From Glandiceps talaboti (Eukaryota; Hemichordata; Enteropneusta; Spengelidae): a stretch of 64,000 nucleotides of DNA. The stretch is from positions 20,834,181 through 20,898,180 of the forward strand of contig NC_135552.1 of NCBI RefSeq assembly GCF_964340395.1. Reading direction: 5' to 3'. This document shows positions 24,301-36,186 of this stretch, piece after piece (positions within the stretch are counted from its first letter, which is position 1; each line of letters starts with the position of its first letter). The notes below the pieces were generated by a model. It searched no databases. It was given only the letters and a program-made list of their open reading frames with translations, and was not told the DNA's origin. Both the position numbers and the translations under genes were made by a program.

Positions 24301-26224
24301 GTACTGTCTAGTTAAGTATCTTGGGCTGAGTGAAGAAACAAGTCTCTCAAAGAGAAACGAAGAAATTAAGATATTCCCAAATAATATCTAAGCAGTTAGA
24401 AATTGGTGCAATGTGAAAAGTGGGCTGTACCAAAGAATGTGAGCTACAATTTGCAATGTTATATATTTTAACAACCATATACTTACACTCCAGTCCTGTA
24501 TCATCTTTGACAGCATTGACAACACCCCGGACAGCAGTCACTATCTCATTCAGTTTATTATTTTCAGTTAAACTCCTGCAGAGAAATATAAAATAATACA
24601 CTGTAGCTTATAAATTCTTCAACTCAAAATATGTTTCTAACAAAAATTTTTTTTGGTATTAAACCTTAATGGATTACAATATGTAAGTTGAAGAAAGTGA
24701 AAACATTACCTATTAGTATTAGAGCATCTTACAGTAATTCAACCAAACAACTTTTTTATTAGGCCTTACTACAATATATGTCATTTCCTTTTTATGAAAT
24801 AAAATATTGTACTATACCTTTTTGTGATGGGCTTTTTACAAAGAGGACAAGGAGCTGATGACTTGCTGTGTAGAAATTCTACAATACAAAATCTAGAAAA
24901 CACAATAGCAAAGAGGTTTTTGTTAACTTGACTGGTAACAATGGTACACCCTTACATTCTGAAACTGGGATAATTTCTTGACAAGTGATAAGACTATTTT
25001 ACCACTGAACTCTTGCATAATTGTAGTTGGCTTGAAGCCTTCACCTTCACATCTGCCCAAGCCAAACCGTGTTGTTTGAAAGTCACTAGTAGCTACATGT
25101 ATGTATATGTGTAATACATGTACTAGTGACAAAGGTTTACTTTTTAGACAATGCCAAAGGGATGTATTGAATTTTTTGTTTATAATAAATATAACATTGA
25201 CTATCAAGGTGCATGGTACTTGTAAATAGTACGCTGTTTCTTGATAGTAATTGTCGGGTGTACATGCCATTAAAGTCATGGCTATCACCTTTTCCACAGC
25301 TTCCAAGTATATTCACTGGTCTTATTTTAGGAGACAAACATGGGTGCGATACTGCACTTTGGAACTCGCATGACATGTGTAGTGTACTGATGACGAATCC
25401 TGAACATTTCACATTCAAATTTAGTTAAAGGGAGTACAAATTATTGGTATAACTAACCTACAAAATTGATGATCACATCTTGTTGACACTGGGTCCTTCA
25501 TTAAATCCAAACTGCAATACAAAGTAATTGAAGTGATAAAGTCAAACATACAAGATATCATTAATTAATATGTTATAATAGTGACTGAGTAACTGAGTTC
25601 ACTATAACTACAGTACTCCAGCCATAGTCTATGGTTTTGTACAAGATTGTGTCATTGTAAATCTCAATAATTGAAACTTATAGTCTAGAAGGCTTGAATT
25701 GTGAAGTTAGTATGTCTTGTCAGTAAAAATGACACTTCTTGAAAAGTCATTCTGCTCATGGTGGTCTGCCACTCACTTCATCATGTTCTTGCAAGCTTGG
25801 GATTGTCTATAGTGAAATCCATTCATGCTTGATTCTTGCATAGACCATGGTGGATGTATTTGGGATCATAGACTGTCAATGTCTGATTGTCACTGCACAT
25901 AACATGTAATCAATGTACATGTACTTGACTAATTTGCATTTTTACTGTAATGGAACTATGAACAGGTCTATATGCCTATAGATACATAGATTGAGCACCG
26001 CAGTTACACCAAAGCCGTACACTGATTGTTCTAGCGGGTAGTCAGGGACTGTCGATGTCTTCTAGCCCAGAGACTTGGTGATTCTTCACTAGTTTGTTTT
26101 CTACTCTAGACTTCTCTTCAATGACACAACAGTATGTAGTCAATACTTACCATATCGGACATTCTAAATTCTTCTGCATTCGACATAAGGTGTCTTGAAC
26201 CAGTTTGATTTCGTTGGTCGCCAT
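13450..26224 (-). CDS. BRCA1: BRCA1 homologue, RING E3 ligase and DNA-repair scaffold
   Basis: Sixteen coding exons (minus strand, 5' to 3'): 26224-26151, 25511-25458, 24892-24818, 24575-24487, 24116-24028, 23845-23688, 23271-21827, 21545-21294, 21035-18261, 17692-17598, 17366-16341, 15978-15891, 15392-15315, 14995-14816, 14008-13874, 13622-13450. Phases all fit and give about 2261 residues (human 1863). BRCA1 with BARD1 ubiquitinates histone H2A and supports homologous recombination. The N-terminal C3HC4 RING is complete: C22, C25, C37, H39, C42, C45, C58, C61, then KRSL. Exons 7, 9 and 11 encode a long, polar, disordered middle with Asp/Glu tracts. At the exon 10/11 join, CTQ followed by a heptad-like helix (FEMAKIKAKL) matches the PALB2-binding coiled coil. 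The C-terminus is tandem BRCT: AERTLKYF keeps the phosphopeptide Arg and Lys; WVVSY and EVRGDVVNG are near-identical to human; the second repeat has REWLFDSI. The protein ends EELC. Divergent to MMADHC. Confidence 0.96.
14440..14790. repeat. Tandem plus inverted repeat in BRCA1 intron 14
   Basis: Three units of about 90 bases each contain CCTTATTT, GGCACTAG, a CATATTAC-like block and TGTTATGTAGAAAC (near 14500, 14590, 14660). The right part, 14690-14790, is partly the reverse complement (GTAGTTTC-type, TACTAGTAGACATC reversed, GCCAGGCAATAC). The whole forms a palindrome around 14700, with GAAATAGT on one side and ACTATTTC on the other. Confidence 0.65.
16040..16059. repeat. Uninterrupted poly-G run in BRCA1 intron 11
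   Basis: Twenty G in a row on the plus strand (C on the coding strand), so this is a C run in the pre-mRNA upstream of exon 12. Confidence 0.95.
17501..17632. repeat. Duplicate of BRCA1 exon 10 donor junction
   Basis: A 67-base unit starting AATACAGACAGAATGAAGGA occurs at 17501 and 17568. On the minus strand each unit brings exon-end sequence GTACTTTGTACACAG followed by GTTTGTAT. The true donor (17598/17597) is the 5'-most in transcription, and the intronic copy near 17530 keeps a usable GT. Confidence 0.85.
19066..19262 (-). repeat. Coding tandem repeat inside BRCA1 exon 9
   Basis: Units of about 33 bases (11 codons) encode SAPSNQSQ-type repeats: SAPSNQSQSNK, SAPSNQSQGNK, SAPSIQSQCNK, YAPSNQSQGNQ, then the Ser-rich variants SLSCKSSPGNQ and SLSSKSSPNDH. 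All units stay in frame, so the array expanded within the protein. Expected to be disordered. Confidence 0.9.
20531..20600 (-). repeat. Asp/Glu codon tract in BRCA1 exon 9
   Basis: GAT and GAA triplet runs encode an acidic stretch of about 25 residues (mostly Asp). A second run of 11 Asp codons lies in exon 8 at about 21343-21376. Both are triplet microsatellites in coding sequence. Confidence 0.9.
23590..23730. repeat. Diverged duplicate of BRCA1 exon 6 donor junction
   Basis: On the minus strand the exon end (GTCTTTATTACAAACACTAA, then CGTCAG|GTAAGGTTGATAT) is followed about 95 bases on by a copy: GTCTTTATCGCAAACAATAA, then TGTCTGATAAGGTTGATAT. In the copy the GT is GA, so the decoy donor is dead. 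Flanking TACTTTGTC and TTTGGAC are also shared. Confidence 0.8.
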
Positions 26225-27763
26225 AATGGTGTAGCTAATGTCCTGGGTTTTGTTTCAATTACAACATTGTACACACGGAACTGTGCACTTCACTTGTCTG
26301 CCTTATGAAACACTGTAGTACTCACGCTCGATCACATACACCTTTAGGTTACAATATTCGTATTTTGTCAAAAATATGTCTTCTAAATAGCATCAAAATA
26401 TCACAGTTGTCAAAATGCATATATATGACAAAAGTTAACCAATAAAAATTAAACTAAATAAAGGCTTCGCTCGCAATTTTGCCAGTGTCGTCATCAAACT
26501 CACTGCACAGAAATGTACAAGTTGGATCTTCGTGTCGTCGCCATATTCGATTTTCCCGCAAAATCTCACCCATCACGTGATCAAATTGGTAAGGTAATGT
26601 TTCTTCTCATAAAGTGCAACAAGCTGGCTATGGGATGTTTATAATGTGCCATTCACCAGCGCTTCCAAAACTAGTACCATTTCATTTCTTAACATGTGAA
26701 AAAAGGTAAAACGATAATTTTATTTATTTGCGAGAATAGATGTCGCGATATCGTGATAACCTTCGAGAGTCAAACACGTACGCAGTGGCTTGTGGGATAT
26801 GTAAGAGAGGGTCATTCTTGGGTCATGTTGCATTACTTATGGTGTGGCAAATTACGTTGACAACATTGGAGGATATTTCTGTTGAATAAAACACAATACC
26901 CTTAATTTTTCATAACAAGTGAGTATCGTACAACTTTCTTCTATTTTATTGAAACGGCGAGTTCTTAACGAACTTACTCTCGTGGTTAAATTGTTCGAAA
27001 CGATCAGAGTCGCAAGTTACTCGCATTCGTACGTGTGAATTGCATCACTTCAGTCTTCAATATTCAATATTCAAAATCATAATATTATTGACACTTCGAG
27101 TGGCTATGTTCACGACTATGTCAAGTTCAACGTACATTCTCCATTCAATGATCGAACCTTTCTGATAAAACTGTGTCATTAATCGACAAGGTGGATGAAG
27201 ACGTGTTTGTATTCCGTCAGTATTCAAAGAATCAAGAAAATCTTTTTGGCCCAAAGCAGTGTGTTAATGCACATTAGGTGATTTGACATCTGTTGATTTG
27301 ATTTGACACCTACCACCCTATTAATTGTCATTTCTACTGTTATAACTTCAAATTTTGCAAATTGCTAAATTTCATTCAAATTTACTTCTTTATTTTACAC
27401 CAATATACGAGTATTAAACCTCTGTTTACAAATGTAAATATGATCAAACGTTCTTGTGATTCTATTATTTCCGGGTAGAAAGTTTACATGTTTATAATGA
27501 TTATGATTAAAAATCTCTTAATTTTGAATTCATGACTTCGTGGGTGTTAGCACATTACACTACTCTGAAAAAGTTGACGTGTATATTTGTACATGTACCG
27601 GGACATGTACTTGTACTTACATTGTTTGGGTAAGTTTGATATGCTTACCATGAATTGTGGACGTCATACCATTTATTGCCATTGTTATTCTTCTATTTTA
27701 CATGATTTAGTTGCGTCCTCAAGGAAATCAGACCAGGATTTGAACAGTGCTAAAGACACCAAG
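26225..27763. promoter_or_regulatory. Divergent promoter region, BRCA1 / MMADHC
   Basis: The two genes start in opposite directions, with 1539 bases between the ATGs. It contains GCCATATT (YY1-like, 26540-26547), TTTTCCCGCAAAA (an E2F-type site, 26551-26563) and TCACGTGA (a palindromic E-box, 26573-26580). A plausible MMADHC noncoding first exon ends at CAA|GTGAGTAT near 26920, and its partner acceptor, GATTTAG, is near 27710. Sites are from consensus only. Confidence 0.5.
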
Positions 27764-30700
27764 ATGGCAAAGGTATTGCAAACTGATATATTTGATGTAT
27801 TTTACAAATTACTACATTTTCACGGTGTGCAAAATAGCTACATCAATATATTTCAAGGGGCTTGTGAGATATATAATTTCTTTGTCAAATACATACCATC
27901 TGTAAACCTCTTCTAAGATTGACCAGGGGTACTATATTATAGAGAGAAGTAAATATGGAATCACATCTTTGTTGCCTGTGTATACATGCTTTTACTGGGA
28001 ATTTATGGGAATTACAATATTTTGAAGGCAAAACAGGCTTGGTGTGTGGGAGGACCAAGGGAGGGCAGGAGAATAGATTTCCCTTCAACAACAGTGGGAC
28101 GGCACATAACAGGTTAAATGCCTTCCCCACAATTGCCATTTTTGAGTAATTGAATTCAAATATGTTTTATTTGGTGTGTGTTGGTGATCAAAATGACAAA
28201 TCTGCCCATTAGTTTCACCTGTGTATACATGCTTTTACTCTAGTTGGAGTAAATGTCAGCCCACACATTTGTCAAGAATTTGTTTTTCTTTGGAATAAAC
28301 CTGAACCCAGCAAAGATTTTTGATATGGATATTAACTACAGATTCCCGTTATGTCATTGGATGGGGAGTGTTTACATTTAAAGATGTCAACTTATAATAT
28401 TAAGACAGTCATCTGAAGATAGAATAGCACTAACAGGTTGTCGCCATCTTGAAGTGCCCTCACATGATCAATATAATTTTTTATTTTTCATCTGGTTCAA
28501 CCACCTGGATTTCAGAGTTCAATGGTGCATGCTACTACATCATGTACACGGTATATGACTGACAACATGTGTTTGTGATATTAATCTATCAGTTGATTTC
28601 TTCCTAGGTGCTTGCAGAGAGTCGAAAGTTGGTATGCCTTTTACCAAACCTCAGGGCAATGACAGCAAGAATAAGATGTTTTTCAAGTTATCGACAACAA
28701 CAGCAGTCTGCCAGTGTCTATGACGAACAGCAAGGTAAAATAACTGTGAACTTGTACTTTAGATGTTGGATACTGTCTTTATGCTCAGAATAACATTGCC
28801 CACAAGATTGTCCAAAGTAACTAGGTCACCATCAAGACACTTAATTTTCTTTGCTGACAAAGTTAGTAGTTAAAATTTCTACTCACAGAGTCAAAATATT
28901 TCTTGGAAGTGAATCCCAAATGTTTGCCAGTATCTTATTAGCATTGTCAGGGGTGTACTACTAACTTTTTGATGCTGTGAGTTGAAATTTTCATTAGTAG
29001 CAATGCACCCAGAGTGCATGAACATTCATTCTTGCAAGATGTTATAAGTTTTACCCATATCTGGTCAGTCGAGTTTTGTCTTAATTTATAGAAATTATGT
29101 TTCCATTTCAAAGTTTCCTTCAGTTGAAATTGGTGAATGGAAATGAGCATATTCCATTAACTGTTAAATTTTCAAATCAGTGTCTGAGATTTCCTCCATG
29201 TCAATCATATTACCTTGTATATGTTACCAACATGCTTTGCTGTACTTACCGCCTGTTTCATGTTGGCTCACTGACTTTGAACCATGCAGAAATCAATAAG
29301 AAATTGGACATGCTATTCATTAAAATACCAAATTGAATGAATACAAATTCTTGCACCATGCAGACATCATATGTAGAAATCAAAACATTGGCTCCCGCAT
29401 GTCTGCATCTAGGTAAAATGTAGCAACAAATTGTGATCTTGCTATTTTCATTAAAATGTAGAATTTGCAGTTTCTTAATGATTTCTGAGTGGTTACATAT
29501 CAAACAGCCAGTGAACACTAATATGAAGTGGGCTGTACAGTCAACTTTCCTTACCTAACTTGACTCTACTGTAGAATACAGACCTAATGAAAAACAAGCA
29601 ATCATGTTATTGTACATTACTTTCAGCATTCATGGCTTCTCTAATCAGTATAGACTGTAGTCAATATTTCAATTTCAGGGATTGAATTTATGGCTTTGAC
29701 AAAGTTTTTTGTACGCCATGCATATGACAGACATCTTTCTTATGTCTATTGTCACAAATAGGGATGTGGTAGGGTCATTCCTATTTATACGATTATTCGA
29801 TATAACTTACAAACATTAACGAACGTGTTTTGTTGTTACTATAAATATCTGTTGAAAAAAATACAATGGAGTAGTATTATTATGATAATTTTTATTGTAT
29901 TTGTTACATTAGCTGGTGTAGGGAGTGACTGGCCTGATGGTAAGCTTGGTTTCCTCACACCACCTGACAAAAGCTTTCCACTACCTGGCAATGTTGGTGC
30001 ATCAACTCAATTAAAACCACCAGAAGTTTGCTTACCAGTTGAACTTAATATCAAAACTTTGCCTACAGCACATGAAAAACAAGTAATTGTTATGGAACAA
30101 TTCTTTCTATCTGATGAGGTAAGTTTATAATGTTATTGCAACTATCATACAAAATTTCATGTTTTTCAGTTGTCACCAGTAAAGCTGGATAGATTTTTGT
30201 CCTGACCAATTCTTGAATAACAATTGTACATGTATGTGTCATATCTTTAGCGTTGCGAACAAAGCTGCAATGGTCAATGTGTGTCTTTCCCAGACCAACT
30301 GGTTCTCATGGAATTGGCATTTTTTGGCAAACTTCCTGTCTTTGAAACCATTCTAACATTGAAATTACGCAATTGAGACTGATATATATCTGAGATGAAA
30401 CTTACTGATTCCTCATTTGTATCTTCACCTTTCAATAACCAACCATTGAATTGAATTCAACTGAATTGAAATTTAAGAAATATATATGCATACAATCTTC
30501 GAAAGCAAAAGGGAAAACATTCCTAGTCATGATCAGTAGTGATTATTTGTGATAGTTCCTATGGCAATCTGGAATGTTGTATATATACACCAACAAGTAC
30601 TAGTATGTTTGATAGTCACTAGGCCTAGGAATACAAGCTTGACTAGCTTTGCTATTTCTTGATCCCTTTTTGCCATGTATTCTGTATATGTATCTATTTT

Positions 30701-32605
30701 AAGGTTAATTGTATTATATTGGTGAATAAACATTATTATTATATTAATATTTTTTCCACTTGTGCAAGTTCACTCAACAAGATGTATTTACCAATTGAGA
30801 ATTTGCTTGATATTCATGCCTATAAGCAGTATTTTCCTAAATTTCATATGCTGGTTTGTCATCCTCACCACTTTATTTTTTAAATATAATATAGTAAAAA
30901 CCATTGTATTTCTTGTAATTCTATTGCAGGGAAAAGCAATGACAGAACAAAGTGAACAATCTTCTAAAAGTATAGAAAATGTATTAGAATGTATAGCTGT
31001 GGAATGTCCTAAAAAGTTAAAAAAAGGCAAGTATGATGTCTGCATGTGATAATGTTGTTGACATTAGCACCCTTCGTCTAGCCATTCAAATTGTAATGTT
31101 TATGTGAGAGTTTTTCTGCTTTGAACCCCCATGGCACAAATTATTCAATTCTTCATGTGCTAGGTTTGAAAACAGAGGTATAAGAGTACATGTACCTTGT
31201 TTGATACAAGTATTCAATTCATTGTGTTCTCGGTGTGAAAACAGATATATCTTGTTTGATCATATTATCTGCAGTAAGAACTAGCGAGACATTGAATTAT
31301 GCTATGTTGCATATAAACAGACTACTAATGTAAGTGGTATGGTATATGCATTTAAATCTCAGTTAATATAGTAGCTAAGGTCATGTCAGTAGTCACTGAA
31401 GGGTTTATTAATTGATGGTTTTGGTTCTTTAGGTTTTATGGAATTATTTCCTGAGGCTGGTATTGGTAATGATGGTTTGACAGTAATTACACTCTGTCAG
31501 AAGACTGTAAATGATATGAGTGGATGGAGTCCTGCTGTGGAGGAGGAAAGGAATGATCTTACAGACTATGTAAGTTTTGATCTCATACTACCCCCTACGG
31601 TAAAATGATGTTATATCATCATTTAGTTCTTTATACAAACTATGGTGATGACAATTCCTCCCAACTCCTCATCTGAGACTATAGTAGAATTATATTGTGT
31701 TTCTATTCTATTCTGCAGTTTATGGCTGGTGCACAAGAAATCTGTGATTTGTTAAAATCTGAAGGTTTTTGGGCAGACTTTATTGATCCATCATCTGGTC
31801 TTGCAGTAAGTACATAAATATAGACTACTTTCTATTTGTATAGATTACATGATTGTGTGCATGCATATGTGCCCTTGTGTGTGTGTGTGTGTGTGTGTGA
31901 GTGTGTGTGTGTGTGTGTGTGACAGTGTGTGTGTGCGTGAGTGAGTGTGTGTGTGTGCTATGTAATGTTCAATTATTACTAACTCACCTCGAAAAGTATA
32001 CCACGCAATTGAAAAATCTTACTCCAAATGTTCTTTATAATGGATAAAATATATCAATGTAACATGATATTGGTAGTATTCAGGCTTCTTCAAAAGTTTG
32101 ATGGCCGACAACAAAATTGGATGCTTACAAAGTAAGATGTTGATGTAAAACATAGTTTTTTTGCTGTAGTTAAATAATTTCATCATGAGAACAGAATGCT
32201 CTGTATTGGGTACTGTTCTCGCCAGTGAGTATATATTGTGCTTGTCATTGATCAAAGTTAGTCAACATTATATAGCATTACAAAAAACTTTATATATCAA
32301 AGTATATTGCCTCCTATCTCCCTACTCATTTGCATTGTCTTTACTTCTCAGTAAAAGTATGCCAGTTAATGGTTATTTGTGTATATTTTACTTTTCAGTT
32401 TTATGGACGTCATACCAACATCAATCTGTTTGAAACTGATGAGCGTTATCAATCTCTTGGATTTGATATTATTGACCTAGGATGTTGTAAAGTGATTAGT
32501 CACCATGTATGGGGAACACATGCATTTGTAGGAAGTCTTTTCACCAATGCTCCAACAGACAGTACAATTATGAGACAAATTATGCAAAGCTTACATAAGG
32601 ACTGA
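27764..32605 (+). CDS. MMADHC: Cobalamin trafficking protein cblD homologue
   Basis: MMADHC receives processed vitamin B12 from MMACHC and directs it to methionine synthase in the cytosol and methylmalonyl-CoA mutase in mitochondria. Seven coding exons: 27764-27772, 28608-28734, 29913-30118, 30930-31026, 31433-31569, 31719-31805, 32399-32605. They join in phase and give 289 residues (human 296). The N-terminus [18 protein letters not shown] parallels human MANVLCNRARLVSYLPGF, a mitochondrial leader. Conserved blocks follow: [71 protein letters not shown]. Exon 1 carries only nine coding bases. Intron 4 begins with GC (AAAG|GCAAGT at 31027), and the nearby GT would put a stop in frame, so this is a GC-AG intron. 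A MITE copy and a (GT)n run lie in introns 2 and 6. Confidence 0.95.
28865..29000. repeat. Small foldback in MMADHC intron 2
   Basis: Arms of about 35 bases: GTTAGTAG…AAAATTTC…ACTCACAG…TCAAAA on the left, and the reverse complement with a few mismatches at 28965-29000. The spacer is about 65 bases. Confidence 0.6.
29276..29504. mobile_element. MITE-like inverted-repeat element, copy B
   Basis: Left end TTTGAACCATGCAGAAATCA; right end, reversed, TTTGATATGTAACCACTCAG, continuing into AAATCATTAAGAAACTGCAA. It shares CCATGCAGAAA, AATAAGAAA, GATTGAATGA-like and GTGATCTTGCTAT blocks with copy A at 7327-7632. More diverged than copy A. Confidence 0.65.
31878..31960. repeat. (GT)n microsatellite in MMADHC intron 6
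   Basis: GT dinucleotides with GA interruptions (GTGAGTGTG, GTGACAGTG). Confidence 0.95.
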
Positions 32606-35600
32606 AACAACATTGTATCATAGTTCAAGTCTGGAATACTATGTTATGAAATGTTCTTAAAATTATGTTTGCAGTGAAGAACGATGCAGTTTTATGGATA
32701 TGGACACTACAGAACATAAAATTTCAGAACAAGTATATACTGAAATACATATTTTACATTCACAGAGTTGTGAGTCAGACCTGAAATTTGTATTCCAGCA
32801 TTAAGTTTACAGTGTCATTTCACAGATTATACTAAAATCAGATTGTTGGCATACATTCACGTTAAAGTTGGCAAGAAGAATGTACATGGATGCTTGGTTA
32901 GTACGGTAAATTGCTATGAAAAAAACCATTTTATTCACTGTAAGTAATTCATGGAAATCAAATCCTAAGATGTCTCCTCAGTCTCACCAAGGATGTGCCA
33001 CTGACAGGACTGGTATCCAACATCTCCATTTGGAGACAAACCTTTTGGATTTGATTTCCAGAAATATTTGACTTTAAGATGAAATGTTTTATTCACATTA
33101 AAAGCATTTGATGCTATGTGTAGTACCTGGCAGTAGCTTTGTAAACAAAACACACAACTTACTATATCCCAGATGAGATGATGCATGGTGCTCAATATGT
33201 CAACCAGTTAGAAGGGTTGGTCATCATTCTACAACAGTTAATTGTAGTAGTAGTACTACATGTTGTTTTTCTTGGGATGGGGTTGGGTGGTGGGGGGGGG
33301 GGGGGGAGTGGGGGTGGAGTTGTTTGTCCACATTAAAAAAGTGTTCAGTTCAATTTTGCATGAAGTGAATTTCCCAGCTATTGTATTGGTATGCTGTGAC
33401 TACAATCAATCACTTTTGAGGAATGCTTTCTGATTGTGGATATTTGTTATTGTATTCACAGAAAGATTAAAATGTAAATTATTTTATGATGCTAAGTGGT
33501 ATATTGGCAAAATGTGTGTGTGATTCATATTTGTTTTACGTGAACAAGAAATGTAAACAAAACAGATTATCCAACATATTGTTCAGGATAACTTTTAAAA
33601 ATGAAATTTCTTTTAACTGCACTGCAAAATAGCCCCTGGTTCAAGTGGTTCTGTGTACAGAAACAGCACTATTTCACTAATTACCTGTAGTGTTGATAGG
33701 AAAGCAAGTGTTATATATATGGACAGTCATTAAAAGTGAAATCTGATGAAAGTTTTCAACCAGGCCTGAATAGATTTTACCCATGTAACACTAATGCTTT
33801 GTAAGAAAGTATCTATGGCATTCATAAAAAGTTTGATGGTTTTGGCGTGTTACATTGGCAGCTATAATTAAAAAAATGTTACAGGAATACTGTAAACCTG
33901 GAAATTTTTGCTGAAGAGGTATTTTTTGCTTATTTCGCAAACAAAAACGCAAAAATATATAGTAACTAAAATGCCTTCTCGTACCTGAACACAATGTACC
34001 AATCAGGCAATTAGTAAAAATTAGACTTTGAGAACTAGTTGAGAAGTGTAAAATCGCAAAATTTTCTAGGTAGTGAAAATATCTACGTTTACAGTATTCA
34101 CTTGATATCTGAGAGTCAATTCAGGGATATAGAACCAACAATTGTGTTTCCTTCAGTGATATATTTACAGAAAAGGTATTTTAATTTTAACAGTTGTATG
34201 TGTTTTGCAATTGTCATTATACTGATACATAAATTCTTTTGTGAAATGTACATTACTGTAAGCTATTTTTTAAAACCATAATAATTTTGTGTAAAAGCGA
34301 AAATATCTATTCTATGTATGTTTGGTGGCCAAAGGCTATTCAATTGTTTTGATGTACACCAATATACACTATGTTTTACTACAGTCAAGGAGACTGCAGT
34401 AATTATCATAATAATATTGTACTTCTAGTGCAAACACAACATGTACCAATACACACTGTCAATAAAGAGTACACAAACTAATGTTGTACAAGACAATGAT
34501 TTCATGACTTTGATGATTTCACATCACATAGTATTGCAGGGTTACTACTTACTAACATTGCATTCATGGGACACACTGTTTTTCTATTCTATAACAATAG
34601 ACACATATCAACTGCAGACTAACAATAACAGAGATACAACACACATAGCAGGATCTTTTACCTAATCTCATTGAAAAGTGAGTATTTCTATTCTTTTACA
34701 GTGCAGTAGAAATGGGCTTCTGCTGAACAGTTACACAATGGACTTACTGGTTTCGATCATTTGCTTTCCTACTGATAATCAATGTGATCATTTGTCTGCT
34801 TCTACATCATATGCTCGGTATCTCAATAATTGGTTATTTTGCATTGAAGTTGTCAGGGTGTGTAAATATGTCATGCCCCATCATGCCATGAGTCAACAGC
34901 CAATTTGTGCTATATCTAGAACAAGGCACCAATTTGTTCTCTTATTACTGATTGTTCAGCTACCAACATTTACAATATTAAAACAGTAAGACTCAGATTA
35001 GATATCGACCTGCACAGTGTCACTTTCTCTGAACTTCTAAATAACTTGCACCTCTTGCTTATCAAGCCATTTCAATTTCAACAGATATCATGAATGAACA
35101 TCATTCTTGTGCCCCAATGCCATTGTCAATCTCTGAACCCCCCCCCCCCCCCTTTCCTTTCATTGCCAGGCTCTATCTACCCCCACTCTCCTAATCTTTG
35201 TCTTTGTCATTACCAGTCTTTGTATCCCCCTTTCCTTTCACTTTCAGTCTCTATCTACCCTCCCCTCTCTCCTAATCTTTTGTATTAAATATAAAAAAAT
35301 GAGAACAATAGTATTTTGATTTTCATATATTAATTTTATTGCCATTGTACATCATCACCGTTACAGGGTCATTGTTTGACAGTGAATAGATGGAATCAAT
35401 GGTTGGCAGTGACCATATAATGCCCCAATAGAATAATTCTCTTCAATTGCAATTGTTTATGATTTGCAGTGTTTGACATCTCTTCTCCAGGAACACTGAT
35501 TCAAAGATTGTAATATGCAGTAACCATTCAAATCACTTGGCAGTAGTTTATGAATACATTAAATGGTGTACAGTTACAGCTTACAAAATTAACATTAAAA

Positions 35601-36186
35601 TTATTAATTATTTATCACCAAGGAATTCTTAGTAGAAATATTTGTTTTGGGATATAAATATGAATTATGAATTACTTTGAGTTCAGCAATGTGAGTACTC
35701 CTGATAGATTGTTTTTTGAAGTGCAAGTATATCTGATGATTTTAAATAACAAATTATCCTATGCGAAAATGTGAGACTAAATGACCCCCCTGCCCCTTCA
35801 CAGAAAGGTCAGCTTCAGTGACCCAGTACATAAAAGTCAGTCTCAATGGCCATTTGCATAAAGGTATGCTTGAATGACCCACTGCACAAAGGTCAGTGTG
35901 AATGATGTTTTGCATACATAACCTAACAGATTAGGCTAAGACAAAAAAAATCGTCCTGATTCCAGTAGAAAGGAAAGATAAAAAATACACATCTTGGTTA
36001 TTATTGTTGAATAAATTTATGAATAGTGGTAGTAAAGAAGAAAAATTAATATCGTCCACTACACATGGTTTCAAGAAAATCTAACTAAAACTCAAACCTT
36101 CATACTTCCTAAGGAACCAAATCAGTTGACAGAAATTAATGAACTGCCTTGCTATAATACCAACATGCTCTTGCTTGGTTCAGGAA
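32606..36186. other. Intergenic, between convergent MMADHC and dioxygenase
   Basis: No exon recognised. It holds both 3' ends, a G-rich run (33290-33322), and a stretch at about 33889-34300 with TACTGTAAACCTGGAAATTT and several TTTTGC and GCAAAA pieces that looks like an old interspersed repeat. A C run lies at 35138-35152, followed by duplicated CTATCTACCC-type pyrimidine tracts to about 35280. Confidence 0.6.

Noticed and set aside
27587-27916. 109-residue plus-strand frame over the MMADHC start
   Set aside because: Different frame from the conserved MAKVLAES start, and it runs through the donor at 27773 with no family match.
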